Below, piece by piece: positions 1 to 10,500 of a stretch of 64,000 nucleotides of DNA (position 1 is the first letter of the stretch; the number at the start of each line of letters is the position of its first letter). The notes below the pieces were generated by a model. The model ran no database searches. It was not told where the DNA came from and saw only the letters and a list, made by a program, of their open reading frames with translations. Source of the stretch: CAYMAZ01 sp964388575 (GTDB lineage: Bacteria; Bacteroidota; Bacteroidia; Bacteroidales; DTU049); NCBI GenBank assembly GCA_964388575.1, contig CAYMAZ010000008.1, forward strand, positions 39,296 to 103,295, read 5' to 3'. The translations under genes and the position numbers were made by a program.

Positions 1-255
1 GAATTTTTCACCAAAGTCTTACTTTATCAGGAAAATTCACCCCGTGCAGGTTCAAAAGAACTGGCATCAATTATTGGGGTGAGTCCATATTTCCTTGATC
101 AATATAAAACAGCATCCAAAAATTATTCCCGAGAAAAATTAATCAGAATAATCGGTTATCTCAGAGAATATGATTTAAGGGCCAAAGGTGTTGACAACGC
201 TTCAACATCAGGAGGAGAACTGATTAAAGAATTAATATTTAAGATTTTACACTAA
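1..255 (+). CDS. holA: DNA polymerase III subunit delta, C-terminal fragment
   Basis: Only the last 84 codons lie in the window, open from base 1 to a TAA at 253-255. Delta opens the sliding clamp in the clamp-loader complex. The fragment matches the helical C-terminal collar domain as found in Bacteroidota: a helix with a phenylalanine pair at the start, a segment ASIIGVSPYFLDQY, and the family's typical ending of a G-E-L-I-K-E-L-I-F-K type helix. rlmD follows after 9 bases, so the two are probably cotranscribed. The identification rests on recall of this tail and not on the catalytic-like N-terminal domains, which are outside the window. Confidence 0.8.
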   Translation, partial: EFFTKVLLYQENSPRAGSKELASIIGVSPYFLDQYKTASKNYSREKLIRIIGYLREYDLRAKGVDNASTSGGELIKELIFKILH

Positions 256-264
256 ACACCTCAA

Positions 265-1716
265 ATGAAATCATATCCAAGAATCAAAAGGCCTCAACCG
301 GTTATCCTCAGAAATGTGTTGATCACTGATGCAGGCTCTGAAGGCAAAGCCATTGCAAAACACAACGGCATGGTAATTTTTATTCCATTCGGAGCACCGG
401 GAGACAATGTTGATATTGAGATTACCCTCAGGAGAAAAAGTTATTCTGAAGGAAAAATCATTCAAATCAACTCTCCTTCACCTTTTCGACAGGAGCCTTT
501 TTGTGGTCATTTCGGATTATGCGGTGGATGCCGATGGCAACACATCACTTACAGGCAGCAACTCAGCATTAAACAAAAGCATGTCAGAGACAATCTGGAA
601 CGGATTGCAGGAATTCAGAATCCCAATGTGCTTCCTATAGTTGGATCCGAAAAAGAAAAGTATTACCGAAACAAACTCGAATATACATTTGGGGATAGAC
701 GTTGGCTTACTTATGATGAAATTTCAAGCGAAACAGAGTTTGACCAGCGTTCCCTCGGTTTTCATATTCCAGGGCGTTTTGATAAAATTATTCATGTTCA
801 GGAATGTTTTCTTCAACCCGATCCTTCAGACAGCATTCGAAATGAAGTATTTAAATTTGTCAAATCAAATGATATTCATTTTTTTAATCTCAAGGATAAA
901 ACCGGATATGCAAGAAATTTGATCATACGTAACAATTCACTTGGTGAGGTCATGCTCATTTTTGTTGTAACAGAAAACAACGAGGAATTGCTTTCAAAAT
1001 TTTCAGAACACATATCATCGAAATTTCCACAGATTATCTCAGTCTTTGCTGCCATCAATGATAAACTGAATGATTCACTTGAGGGCGTACCATTTATCCA
1101 TTTGTTCGGAGATGAATATCTTACTGAGGAAATTGACGGGCTTCAATTCCATATTGCACCTTCTTCATTTTTTCAGACAAACACTGTCCAGGCTGTAAAA
1201 TTATATCGCTCTGCTCTTGAACTTGCACAACTGAACGGCCATGAAGTTGTGTATGATCTTTACACTGGCACCGGAACAATTGCATCGATGTTTGCCAGAA
1301 AAGCAAAAAAAGTCATTGGAATCGAGTATATTGAATCTGCCATTCTTGATGGCAGAAAAAACATGGAACTCAACCAGATCGACAATGTTGAACTGTATCA
1401 TGGGGATATGGCAAAACTTTTCAACTTTAACTGGGCCAAACGGAAAGGATTTCCGGATGTTGTGGTTACAGATCCGCCAAGAGCCGGGATGCATCCTGAT
1501 GTTGTTCACACCATTCTTGAACTTCAACCTGAAAAAATTGTTTACATTAGCTGTAATCCTGCCACACAAGCCAGAGATCTTGCAGCCATGACGAAAGACT
1601 ACGATTTGGTCAGAGCACAACCATTTGATATGTTTCCGCAAACTCATCATGTTGAAAACATTGTGCTGCTCAGAAAAAAATCAGGGAATAAACCGGATAA
1701 CACACACACTTCCTAA
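265..1716 (+). CDS. rlmD: 23S rRNA (uracil-1939-C5)-methyltransferase RlmD
   Basis: A 483-residue RNA m5U methyltransferase of the TrmA/RlmD family. An N-terminal TRAM-like RNA-binding beta domain (about residues 10-70) is followed by an iron-sulfur cluster cysteine pattern, C80-x5-C86-x2-C89, with a further cysteine in HVQEC. The C-terminal Rossmann domain has the SAM-binding DLYTGTGTIA loop, the DPPRAG motif and the catalytic cysteine in YISCNPAT. It methylates uracil at position 1939 of 23S rRNA or an equivalent site; which member of the RlmC/RlmD/TrmA group it is cannot be settled by eye. The start is the ATG 9 bases after the holA stop. Confidence 0.9.
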   Translation: MKSYPRIKRPQPVILRNVLITDAGSEGKAIAKHNGMVIFIPFGAPGDNVDIEITLRRKSYSEGKIIQINSPSPFRQEPFCGHFGLCGGCRWQHITYRQQLSIKQKHVRDNLERIAGIQNPNVLPIVGSEKEKYYRNKLEYTFGDRRWLTYDEISSETEFDQRSLGFHIPGRFDKIIHVQECFLQPDPSDSIRNEVFKFVKSNDIHFFNLKDKTGYARNLIIRNNSLGEVMLIFVVTENNEELLSKFSEHISSKFPQIISVFAAINDKLNDSLEGVPFIHLFGDEYLTEEIDGLQFHIAPSSFFQTNTVQAVKLYRSALELAQLNGHEVVYDLYTGTGTIASMFARKAKKVIGIEYIESAILDGRKNMELNQIDNVELYHGDMAKLFNFNWAKRKGFPDVVVTDPPRAGMHPDVVHTILELQPEKIVYISCNPATQARDLAAMTKDYDLVRAQPFDMFPQTHHVENIVLLRKKSGNKPDNTHTS

Positions 1717-1739
1717 AAAAATAATCGTCATATACATCG

Positions 1740-2834
1740 CTAGTGTTTCATTAAAACAACAGTTTGTGTCTTGCCGTTCAGGCTGGATTGAAACATATAT
1801 GTTCCAGTAGCCAGATCTGAAGTATCAATATTCAATTGATTCATTCCGTTGTCAATAGAAATGTGCCCTTTGCCAACGATTTTTCCATCCAGAGAAAAAA
1901 GATTCCAGATCAGCTCTGAAGACTGGAATGAAAAAATATCCAAAAGAATCTGATCATGAAACGGAACGGGATAAATCCACATGTATGATTCTTCAGAGAA
2001 AGTCACATTCAGGCATTCATCAACATGAACATTGACAGAATCGTGATTTGTACATGCCAATGAATCAGTAAAAGTGTAAGTAATCACCCAGTCTCCTGTT
2101 CCAGCAGCAGAAGGATCAAACATCAGTCCAGAAACACCATTCCCGTTAAAAACCCCTCCTGTTGGAATCCCGCTCATTATGATAACCGGACTGTAGATAC
2201 AATAAAATGTATCTAACCCCTGAATTGACACATCAGGCAAAGGGAAAACTGTCAGATTGAGCACATACACACTATCGCAACCAGGAGGATTTGTTGTTTC
2301 CAGACTATCATAATAAGTTCCAGCCTGATCACAGGTCATTCCTCTCCAAATCAACACATTATGTTCACAGATTGCTGTGTCAAGCACCTCTTCAAAATCT
2401 GTACATGGCAGTGGTGGTAAAAACTCTACAATAAATTCACCCTGAATATCATTTTTACTTTGACAAACAATTGAATTGTAGCCAGTTCCGCCCAATTTCC
2501 ATCCGTTATCAACATCACATTCATAGATCCACACAATGTGCCATGCACCCATACCTGGTAAAGTCCGACCAAAACTATGAAGTGTAGGATTATCCAAAAC
2601 AGCAAGTCTGCTCGTCCAGCCACCAGTGTTGAGCATTGCCTGTGCCGATGCATCTGCATTAAACCAGTTACCACCCTGAGATATCATTTTAAACCACGTT
2701 CCGGTTGTTGAATTATAAACTGCATCACTGTGACCTGGGGGCTGGGCATATATTGATGATCCATAAATCAATGCAGTTGCAAACAGCATCAGAATCTTCA
2801 GTTTGACTGAATAAAAATTTTGTAGATTTTTCAT
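1740..2834 (-). CDS. T9SS type A sorting domain protein, function unknown
   Basis: A 364-residue secreted protein. It has an N-terminal signal peptide ending near SSIYAQ, a first domain of about 110 residues, then a Bacteroidota surface-protein module with CEHNVLIW and GCDSVYVLNLTV, a second Ig-like stretch, and a T9SS C-terminal sorting domain starting at WIYPVPFHDQ and ending in a short basic tail. No catalytic motif is visible. The first domain has tryptophans and cysteines faintly like a C-type lectin fold, but this is too weak to name. It is downstream of the OmpA gene (33 bases). T9SS would export it and either anchor it to the surface or release it. Confidence 0.8.
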   Translation of the reverse strand: MKNLQNFYSVKLKILMLFATALIYGSSIYAQPPGHSDAVYNSTTGTWFKMISQGGNWFNADASAQAMLNTGGWTSRLAVLDNPTLHSFGRTLPGMGAWHIVWIYECDVDNGWKLGGTGYNSIVCQSKNDIQGEFIVEFLPPLPCTDFEEVLDTAICEHNVLIWRGMTCDQAGTYYDSLETTNPPGCDSVYVLNLTVFPLPDVSIQGLDTFYCIYSPVIIMSGIPTGGVFNGNGVSGLMFDPSAAGTGDWVITYTFTDSLACTNHDSVNVHVDECLNVTFSEESYMWIYPVPFHDQILLDIFSFQSSELIWNLFSLDGKIVGKGHISIDNGMNQLNIDTSDLATGTYMFQSSLNGKTQTVVLMKH

Positions 2835-2867
2835 GTAAATAAAATTTAAATTATTGAATGGAATTGA

Positions 2868-3581
2868 TCATTTCTTCAAAATCTTCACTTCTGTCCTGCG
2901 GTTCAGACTTCGACCTTCATCCGTATTGTTTGAAGCCACCGGTTTGGTATCTCCATATCCAACTGCAACAATTCTTTTCCCGGATATTCCGCTTCGGATC
3001 AGATAATTTCTGACAGCTTCTGCTCTATCCTGTGATAGCTTGATATTTGATGCACTGCTTCCGACATTATCTGTATGTCCTGAAATTTCAATTTCCATTG
3101 CTGGTTGAGCCTTTAGAAGTTCAACCAGTTCATTAAGTGAAGTAAACGATTCCGGCATTAGAACACTTTTACCAAATTCAAAATACACATTTTCAAGTGT
3201 AAATATTCTGGAAGGTTCATAGGTGATTTCAACTGAAAATGTAAACAAGCCCTTTTCTTCGGGAACTTCAAGCAATGCATAGTCTTTAGTTGTAAACAGA
3301 TCCTTATACGACACTTCATAAACATCTCTTTTGGGGAGTAGAATCACAGCTTTGCCATCAACTCCGGTCAGTACTATATAGGTCTTCTGAGTTCTTCTGC
3401 CAAAGAACTCAACAGTTTCATTGTGTAAAGGATTCAACTGATTGTCTGTAACCAGAATCTCTACAAGAACCTCACGTTCATTTGGCTCAGTATTTTGTGC
3501 ATGAGAAGCAGAAAAGAACAAAGACAAACCCAAAATTAAAATCAGCTTAGGATACGGTTGGAAGCATTTTTGAAAGCGCAT
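2868..3581 (-). CDS. OmpA family outer-membrane / peptidoglycan-binding protein
   Basis: A 237-residue protein with a signal peptide (cleavage near ASHAQ), a middle beta-sandwich-like region (about residues 35-135), and a C-terminal OmpA domain. The OmpA signature is clear: YFEFGKSVL, ISGHTDNVG, LSQDRAEAVRNYL and GYGDTKPVASN, then NRRTEVKI. The domain binds the diaminopimelate of peptidoglycan, holding the envelope together. It lacks the eight-stranded barrel of classical OmpA, so it is probably periplasmic or lipid-free and peripheral. It follows the acyl-CoA ligase gene by 26 bases and precedes the T9SS cargo. Confidence 0.9.
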   Translation of the reverse strand: MRFQKCFQPYPKLILILGLSLFFSASHAQNTEPNEREVLVEILVTDNQLNPLHNETVEFFGRRTQKTYIVLTGVDGKAVILLPKRDVYEVSYKDLFTTKDYALLEVPEEKGLFTFSVEITYEPSRIFTLENVYFEFGKSVLMPESFTSLNELVELLKAQPAMEIEISGHTDNVGSSASNIKLSQDRAEAVRNYLIRSGISGKRIVAVGYGDTKPVASNNTDEGRSLNRRTEVKILKK

Positions 3582-3607
3582 GATTTGCCGGGTTTTGTTG
3601 TTGTGAT

Positions 3608-5377
3608 TTATTTTTTTCTGACTTCAAATAACTTTTCAATTTCTGAGGCATACTTTTTTGCAATGTAACTACGTTTGAGCTTCAGAGTTGGAGTAAGTTC
3701 ACCTCCGGCAATGGACCAGGGCTCTTTGAGTAGTTCAAAACGGATAATCTGCTCAGATTCTCCAAAGTTTTTATTGAATTTATTCACCTCCTTTTCAAAT
3801 CTTTTCTTTATAACAGGGTTTTGAACAACAAGTTCATCCGAACCATAATCAATACTTTTAACTTCACAATATGATTTGAGATGTGTAAATGAGGGGACAA
3901 TAAGTGCACCGGCAAATTTTTGATTTTCACCGAAGACAATAATCTGTTCAATAAAGGGTGATTCCTTAAATTTATTTTCAATTACCTGGGGAGAAATATA
4001 TTTTCCAGCAGATGTCTTGAAAATTTCCTTTTTGCGGTCAGTAATTCTGAGCTGACCCTCAGGTTCAAGTTTTCCAATATCTCCTGTTTTAAACCATCCG
4101 TCTTCTGTTATCACTTCAGCTGTCATCTGAGGTTCCTTATAATATCCTTTCATCACATGCGGACCTCTTGTCAGAATTTCCCCATCATCAGCGATTTTCA
4201 CTTCTACGTTTGGTAATGGAAGGCCAACCGTACCAAATTTAATCCCGTTTTTTTCAAATCGACTAACAGCAATCACAGGGGAAGTTTCAGTGAGTCCGTA
4301 TCCTTCAAGCACACGAAAACCCGCTGCCCAGAACACCCTTGAAAGTCTTATCTGCAAGGCAGCTCCTCCGGAAACAATAAGGTCAAGATCTCCTCCCAAT
4401 GCTTTACGCCATTTCTTAAAAACAAGCATTCTGGCAAAAAACAGTTGCAAATTATAGAACCAGTTATTTCCCTCTATCTTATATTTCAAACCCAGATTGA
4501 CTGCCCAGAAAAAAATCTGTTTTACAGGAAATTTCAGCTTTCTTCCCTTGAGCATAATTTTGTCAAAAATATTTTCGAGCAATCGGGGAACAGTCGTGAT
4601 AATATGAGGTCTGATTTCAGCCAACAGATCAGAGATATGTGCAACATTCTCAACATAGTATATAGAATACCCATTGTATTGGTACATATAATTCATCATT
4701 CTCTCATAGACATGACACATGGGCAGAAAGCTCAGCACACGATGCGTTTCAGGAGGAGGAACCCGATATGTTTCAAAAACATTACTTAAAATATTTGTGT
4801 GGCTCAGCATGACACCCTTCGGATTTCCGGTTGTTCCTGATGTATAAATAATTGTTGCAACCTCATCGGGCTGAATTAAAGCTGTAATCCTTTTCACTTC
4901 ATCTTCATTCCGGTTGTTTTTGCCCATCTCAATGAGATCTGCAATGTATTTTATTCCATTCAAATCTTTAAATGTATATACATCATTAATTTCAGAGATT
5001 TCATCTGCGATCGGTTTTACTTTTTCATATAACTCCTTCCCTGAAACAAAAACGAGTTTCGCCTCAGAATGCCTGAGAATATATCGGTAATCATTTTCAC
5101 TTATTGTAGGATAAACAGGGACATGGATTGCTCCACACAACATAATTCCCATGTCTAGGAAATTCCATTCAGGGCGGTTATTGGTGATCGTGATTATTTT
5201 GTCACCTGGGTTGATCCCCAGATTTATGAATGCATACGCAAGATTATATGCACTTTCATAATACGTTGTGCTATCATACGTTTTCCATTGGCCGTTTTCT
5301 TTCCCTCCAAATACAACCTCCTGATAGCCTCTTGCTTTTATTCTTTCCAGTAAATCAAATAAACGTGTAACTTCCAT
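3608..5377 (-). CDS. Long-chain fatty acid-CoA ligase (AMP-forming)
   Basis: A 589-residue ANL-superfamily acyl-activating enzyme of the FAA1/FadD15 type, which makes fatty acyl-AMP and then acyl-CoA in the cytoplasm or at the inner membrane. Visible motifs are the nucleotide loop IIYTSGTTGNPKG (residues 177-189), the adenine-binding YGLTETSP, the GWFKTGDIG hinge region, and the C-terminal lysine region ITDRKKEIFKTSAGKYI. Length is normal for this subgroup. A -7 promoter box lies 17 bases upstream of the ATG, so it can be transcribed on its own, with the OmpA and T9SS genes following at 26 and 33 bases. Confidence 0.92.
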   Translation of the reverse strand: MEVTRLFDLLERIKARGYQEVVFGGKENGQWKTYDSTTYYESAYNLAYAFINLGINPGDKIITITNNRPEWNFLDMGIMLCGAIHVPVYPTISENDYRYILRHSEAKLVFVSGKELYEKVKPIADEISEINDVYTFKDLNGIKYIADLIEMGKNNRNEDEVKRITALIQPDEVATIIYTSGTTGNPKGVMLSHTNILSNVFETYRVPPPETHRVLSFLPMCHVYERMMNYMYQYNGYSIYYVENVAHISDLLAEIRPHIITTVPRLLENIFDKIMLKGRKLKFPVKQIFFWAVNLGLKYKIEGNNWFYNLQLFFARMLVFKKWRKALGGDLDLIVSGGAALQIRLSRVFWAAGFRVLEGYGLTETSPVIAVSRFEKNGIKFGTVGLPLPNVEVKIADDGEILTRGPHVMKGYYKEPQMTAEVITEDGWFKTGDIGKLEPEGQLRITDRKKEIFKTSAGKYISPQVIENKFKESPFIEQIIVFGENQKFAGALIVPSFTHLKSYCEVKSIDYGSDELVVQNPVIKKRFEKEVNKFNKNFGESEQIIRFELLKEPWSIAGGELTPTLKLKRSYIAKKYASEIEKLFEVRKK

Positions 5378-5393
5378 ATTGTTCGATTTGTAA

Positions 5394-5401
5394 CAAAAAT
5401 A
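5394..5401 (-). promoter_or_regulatory. Putative -7 promoter box of the acyl-CoA ligase gene
   Basis: On the minus strand this reads TATTTTTG, an exact match to the Bacteroidota TAnnTTTG element, 17 bases before the ATG at 5377. No convincing -33 TTTG is seen at 19-20 bases. Confidence 0.5.
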
Positions 5402-5443
5402 CGATTCTTATTAATGAATGATCAGTTTTATAATATCTCAATG

Positions 5444-6202
5444 TTATAAATTTTTGTTAAAAATTTGTGCGCTCGCTTGTTGAGAGGGCATAACAAGAAT
5501 ATCATTTATGTTTACATGTAGTGGTCTTGTTGCACAAAAATAGACAACTTCAGCCACATCAGCAGGTGTTAAAGGGGTATACCCATCATAAACTGCAGAT
5601 GCTTTTGCCTCATCACCATTATATCTCACTTTACTGAATTCTGTATTCACAGCACCCGGAGAAACCTGAGTTACTTTAATACCAGAGGTCAGCAAATCTA
5701 TACGCATTGCTTTAGTGAGTGCATCAACAGCATGTTTGGTTGCACAATAAATATTCCCTTTGGGATAAACTTCTCGACCGGCGATGCTGCCAATATTGAC
5801 AATATGTCCCTGACCTGGAATCATCAATGGAAGTACTGATTTTGTTACCCACAACATCCCTTTGACATTGGTATCAATCATGACCTCCCAGTCTTCTTCA
5901 TCGCCCTGATCAAGTGTATTGAGACCAAGAGCAAGTCCTGCATTGTTAATTAAAACGGAAATATTTTTCCATTCATCAGGTAACGAATGTATTACATCTT
6001 GTACCTTTTTTCTGTTTCTCACATCAAGCTGAACAGGGTAACACAATATATTGTATTCTTTCATAATTGCATCCGAAATAGTTTCAATTCTGTCTTTTCG
6101 TCTTGCAACAAGAATGACTTTATAACCATTTACTGCAAATATCCTGGCACATGCTTCTCCAATGCCACTACTGGCACCAGTAATAAAAACTGTTTTGTTC
6201 AT
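5444..6202 (-). CDS. SDR family NAD(P)-dependent oxidoreductase (YdfG-like)
   Basis: A 252-residue classical short-chain dehydrogenase. It has the TGASSGIG cofactor loop (residues 9-16), NNAG (87-90), catalytic Ser139 in IGSIAG, and the Tyr152-x3-Lys156 pair in YCATKHAV. Arg34-Arg35 after the second strand (LVARRKDR) favours NADP(H). It resembles the YdfG group, which oxidises L-allo-threonine, serine and 3-hydroxy acids, but the substrate is not proven. It starts 7 bases after the membrane protein gene and so is probably cotranscribed with purL. Confidence 0.88.
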   Translation of the reverse strand: MNKTVFITGASSGIGEACARIFAVNGYKVILVARRKDRIETISDAIMKEYNILCYPVQLDVRNRKKVQDVIHSLPDEWKNISVLINNAGLALGLNTLDQGDEEDWEVMIDTNVKGMLWVTKSVLPLMIPGQGHIVNIGSIAGREVYPKGNIYCATKHAVDALTKAMRIDLLTSGIKVTQVSPGAVNTEFSKVRYNGDEAKASAVYDGYTPLTPADVAEVVYFCATRPLHVNINDILVMPSQQASAQIFNKNL

Positions 6203-6209
6203 ATGAATG

Positions 6210-7520
6210 CTATTTTATTTTTACAATTCCGGCAAATTTCTTATTTAATTTTTCACTATCAATCATTTGTATCAAAATCACAAATAAAAACATATATCCA
6301 ATAACCTTATATCTTACAACAGCACCCATAACTGGCGTCGAAAGACCAACAAGTGCAAAAAAAAGAATCGCAAAAGTGGCACTAAACCAAAACAATGGAT
6401 CTGTTTTGAAACTTTCACGAATCACAAAGAAAAATAAAACCAATGAAATCAAAAAAATCAGGTTTTCAACAGAAACAAATATCATAAACAGATTATGGCT
6501 GTCAATAAAAAACGGGCGAAACAACACATTCAAAAATGCAGAAGGAAGAGCTGCTATAAAACTCCGGATTGAAGGTTCCAAAGCAGAACTGTTTACTAAA
6601 CTTCCGGCATCAATTGAATTTGCAAAGTTGATAAAATCATTTTGCTGACGCACAAACATCTCAACAAAATTCAGACCGGGGAATAACTGATGAAAATTCC
6701 AGATCAGTATCACAAAACCTGTGACAGTGAGAAAATACTTCATAAATACATATTTAGGCTTTTGCTTCAATGTCCAGAGAAAGGAGATAATACCGGGAAT
6801 CAAACAGAATAAAACATACACTTTGACAGAACCCATAATGAGTATAAAAAGAATACACAAAAAAAGATCACGGGCTTTAAATTCACCTCTCATCATTTTC
6901 ATAAATGTATACATAAATCCTCCCAAAGCAAACACAATAAGTGCTTCTTTAGAAATTCCCGATGTCCAGAAAATCAATGAAGGAAAAAACATCAGTGCCA
7001 CAAACAAAATTTTCTCACTGACCGGATTGTTCAATTGAATTGATCTGTAAAACAAAAAAATTCCCAAATATCCAAGTATAACAAATAGCAGGACATTAGC
7101 ATAAAATGAACCCAATGTAAACAGAATCAGGAACGCATTCCATCGCACCATTGTTCTGTTGTCATTTGGAAGCAAATGGTCATGGGACTTATACCAGGTA
7201 TTCATTTTCATATAATAGGTCCCATTAATTTCTTTGGTATGATCACCAATGCCTGCTAACATTCTGAAAAAATCCTGAGGATTATCCGACAATGCAGAAT
7301 ACATAATTCTGGCATCATCATAATACCTGTACATATCCGCAGTTTTCCTGTCCTGATAATAATGAGTATAAATAACTATAAATAACGAAGCCAGAAAAAG
7401 TCTGTACGAAATTGAAATCAACAAAAGTTTTTTGCTGATTTGTGTTTTCGAAAAAAACGGTACTTTAAAAACAATCAGCAAAAACAGAAAAAGATAAACG
7501 ATTGCAACAAGAATATCCAA
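6210..7520 (-). CDS. Polytopic inner-membrane protein, GT-C/EpsG-like
   Basis: A 436-residue protein with roughly ten hydrophobic helices. It has features seen in EpsG or GT-C type membrane glycan enzymes: an acidic-aromatic loop after the second helix (RYYDDARIMY, then NPQDFF) and a PSLIFWTSGISKEA motif. This suggests a role with lipid-linked sugars, but no family can be named with confidence. The start is a TTG at 7518-7520, only 5 bases after the purL stop; the next in-frame ATG would delete the first two helices. It is therefore probably translationally coupled to purL. Confidence 0.65.
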   Translation of the reverse strand: MDILVAIVYLFLFLLIVFKVPFFSKTQISKKLLLISISYRLFLASLFIVIYTHYYQDRKTADMYRYYDDARIMYSALSDNPQDFFRMLAGIGDHTKEINGTYYMKMNTWYKSHDHLLPNDNRTMVRWNAFLILFTLGSFYANVLLFVILGYLGIFLFYRSIQLNNPVSEKILFVALMFFPSLIFWTSGISKEALIVFALGGFMYTFMKMMRGEFKARDLFLCILFILIMGSVKVYVLFCLIPGIISFLWTLKQKPKYVFMKYFLTVTGFVILIWNFHQLFPGLNFVEMFVRQQNDFINFANSIDAGSLVNSSALEPSIRSFIAALPSAFLNVLFRPFFIDSHNLFMIFVSVENLIFLISLVLFFFVIRESFKTDPLFWFSATFAILFFALVGLSTPVMGAVVRYKVIGYMFLFVILIQMIDSEKLNKKFAGIVKIK

Positions 7521-7525
7521 ATCAG

Positions 7526-10500
7526 TTATTTGAGGTTCAGTTTTTCTTCAATCCATTGACGTGCAGCGACAAAAGACATCATCCACGGACTCACAACATC
7601 TTCATGCCTGTTTTCAGGATAGTGTGCCCATTGCCATGGAAATAGTGAACGTTCAATGTGGGGCATAATGGCAAGATGTCTGCCATCATCAGAACAAATT
7701 CCTGCAGCGGAATACTCAGAGCCGTTAGGATTACCCGGCAACTCATCATATGAATATTTCATGCAGATGTTGTAGTGTTCTTCAAGGTGAGGGAATCTAA
7801 ATTTCCCTTCTCCGTGTGCAATCCAAACCCCAAGCTTTGTCCCAACCAACGGTTTCATCATCACTGATTCAGTCTCCCTGACCTGTACACTTATGAAACC
7901 TGATTCAAACTTACCGGTATCATTATGCAGCATTTTGGGTTTTAAACGATCACGGGGTGTAATGAGACCCAACTCCATCATCAGCTGACATCCGTTACAC
8001 ACACCCAAGCTTAAAGTATCTGATCTGTTGTAAAAATTCTCAAGAGCTGTTCTTGCTTTTTCATTAAACATAAAGGCTCCTGCCCATCCTTTTGCTGATC
8101 CAAGCACATCTGAATTACTGAATCCACCCACAAAAACAATCATATTGACATCCTCAAGAGTTTCCAGTCCGGAAACCAAATCTGTCATGTGCACATCCTT
8201 CACACTGAATCCGGCATGATGCAGTGAATATGCCATTTCACGGTCTCCGTTAACTCCTTTTTCCCTGATAATAGCCACTTTTGCACTTTTTTCAATCGAT
8301 TTACGATTTTTCCTTAACATCTGATCAAATGTCCCTTTAAAATTCTCAGGAAACGCATATTCCAATGTGTGGAATTTAAAATTTTGCATCCTTTGTTTAG
8401 CCATTGCCTGTCCACTCTGCAGTTTATCCATGTGATAAGAGGGAGCAAACCAAACCTCACGCCAGTAATCAATTTCGAAAAATTCATACTGTATGTTCTT
8501 TATAATCTTTAGAATTCTTTCTGGGATGACACGACCAATAATGTGAAAATCCACATTTCTCAATATCAGTTCATCAATAACCCTTTTGGAATCACTCACC
8601 TGGATAACAACTCCAGGGTTCTCACTGAAGAGGATTTTTATAATATCCAATTCTGTCACAGAAGATAAGTTGATATCCAACCCAACTTTGGGATTTGCAA
8701 AACACATTTCAAGAAGAGACGTGATCAGTCCCCCGCTACCAATATCATGTCCGGCAAGGATGTATTTTTCTTTAATGAAATGCTGAATCAGGTTGAAAGT
8801 TTTAACAAACTGTTTTGTATCGGTGATTTGTGGAACTTTATTTCCGACAGCACTTAATGTCTGATAAAAAGCACTCCCCCCAAGTTCTCTGTTATCACTG
8901 GAAAATTTAACATAAATCAGAGTTGAGTAATAGTCAGTTTTCAGTACAGGCTTTACAACCTTTTTCACATCCAATACTTCGGCAGCAGTAGAAACGATCA
9001 CAGTTCCCGGAGCCACAACTTTAGAACCGTCCGGATATTTCTGGGTCATAAACATTGAATCCTTACCTGTCGGCACAGGAATACCCAGCTCAATTGCAAA
9101 ATCACTTAATCCTTTCACTGCTTTATATAATCTGTCAGCCTCACCCGGTTGATCGGAAGGCCACATCCAGTTTGCACTAAGGGATACTCCGCAAAGTCCG
9201 CTCTTCAATGGAGCCCAGATGAGGTTTGTCAATGCTTCAGCAACTGCAAGTCGGCTCCCGGCAACCGGATCGATCATTCCAGCTACAGGAGCATGACCAA
9301 TGGACGTTGCAACACCTGCCGTTCCAGTATAATCAATAGAACAAACCCCAAGATTATTAATCGGTAATTGCACTTCCCCACAGCACTGTTGTAGTGCAAT
9401 CTTTCCGGTTACGGACCTGTCAACTTTATTTGTCAACCAATCTTTACTCCCTACAGACTCAAGCCTTAATACGTTTCGAAGATATGAATTAAACTTATGA
9501 AGCTGATATTCAGGTTCATGAAATACCCTCTTTATTGATATATCATTAATCGTTGATTTTGGTGGATGTCCAAAAAGTAGATTCAGCTTCAACTCAATGG
9601 GATTGACTTTACCGCGACCTTTAAATACCAGCTTTTTATGTGATGAAACCTCTCCTGCAATATAAATCGGAGCTCTTTCACGACTGGCAATTCTTTTTAA
9701 ATATTCAATATGTTTTGGTTTCACAAGCAAACCCATTCTTTCCTGAGATTCGTTACAAACAACTTCTTTATCCGAAAGACTGGGATCTCCGATTGGGAGT
9801 TCATCAATATTTATAATACCGCCGGTTTCCTCAACAAGTTCAGAAAAACAATTCAAATGGCCTCCTGCTCCGTGATCATGAACAGAAATAATTGGGTTAC
9901 TGTGGTCTTCAACCAAAGCCCTTATAACATTAAATACACGCTTTTGCATTTCCGGATTAGCCCTCTGAACAGCATTGAGTTCAATGGAGTTTGACAGCTC
10001 ACCAGTACTCACCGATGACACAGCACCTCCGCCCATTCCGATCCGGTAATTGTCACCACCAATCATGATGATGGCATCACCACTTTTCCCAAATCCCTTC
10101 TGAGCATATTGTCGAATCGTATACCCAACTCCTCCGGCAAGCATAATCACTTTGTCAAACCCAAAACACTCCTGATTCTCAGCATGTTCAAAAGTCAAAA
10201 CACTACCACATATCAGAGGTTGTCCAAATTTGTTTCCGAAATCACTTGCTCCTGTTGATGCTTTACTTAGAATCTGATCAGGCGACTGATACAGCCAGGG
10301 ACGGGGATCTATGTTTTTCTCCCAGGGCTTACTATTTTTATGTCTCGAATATGCTGTACAATATACTGCTGTTCCGGCCAGTGGGATACTACCCCTTCCC
10401 CCAGCCATTCTGTCTCTGATTTCTCCCCCGCTCCCTGTTGAAGCACCGTAGAAGGGCTCTACAGTTGTTGGAAAATTATGTGTCTCCGCCTTCAGTGAAA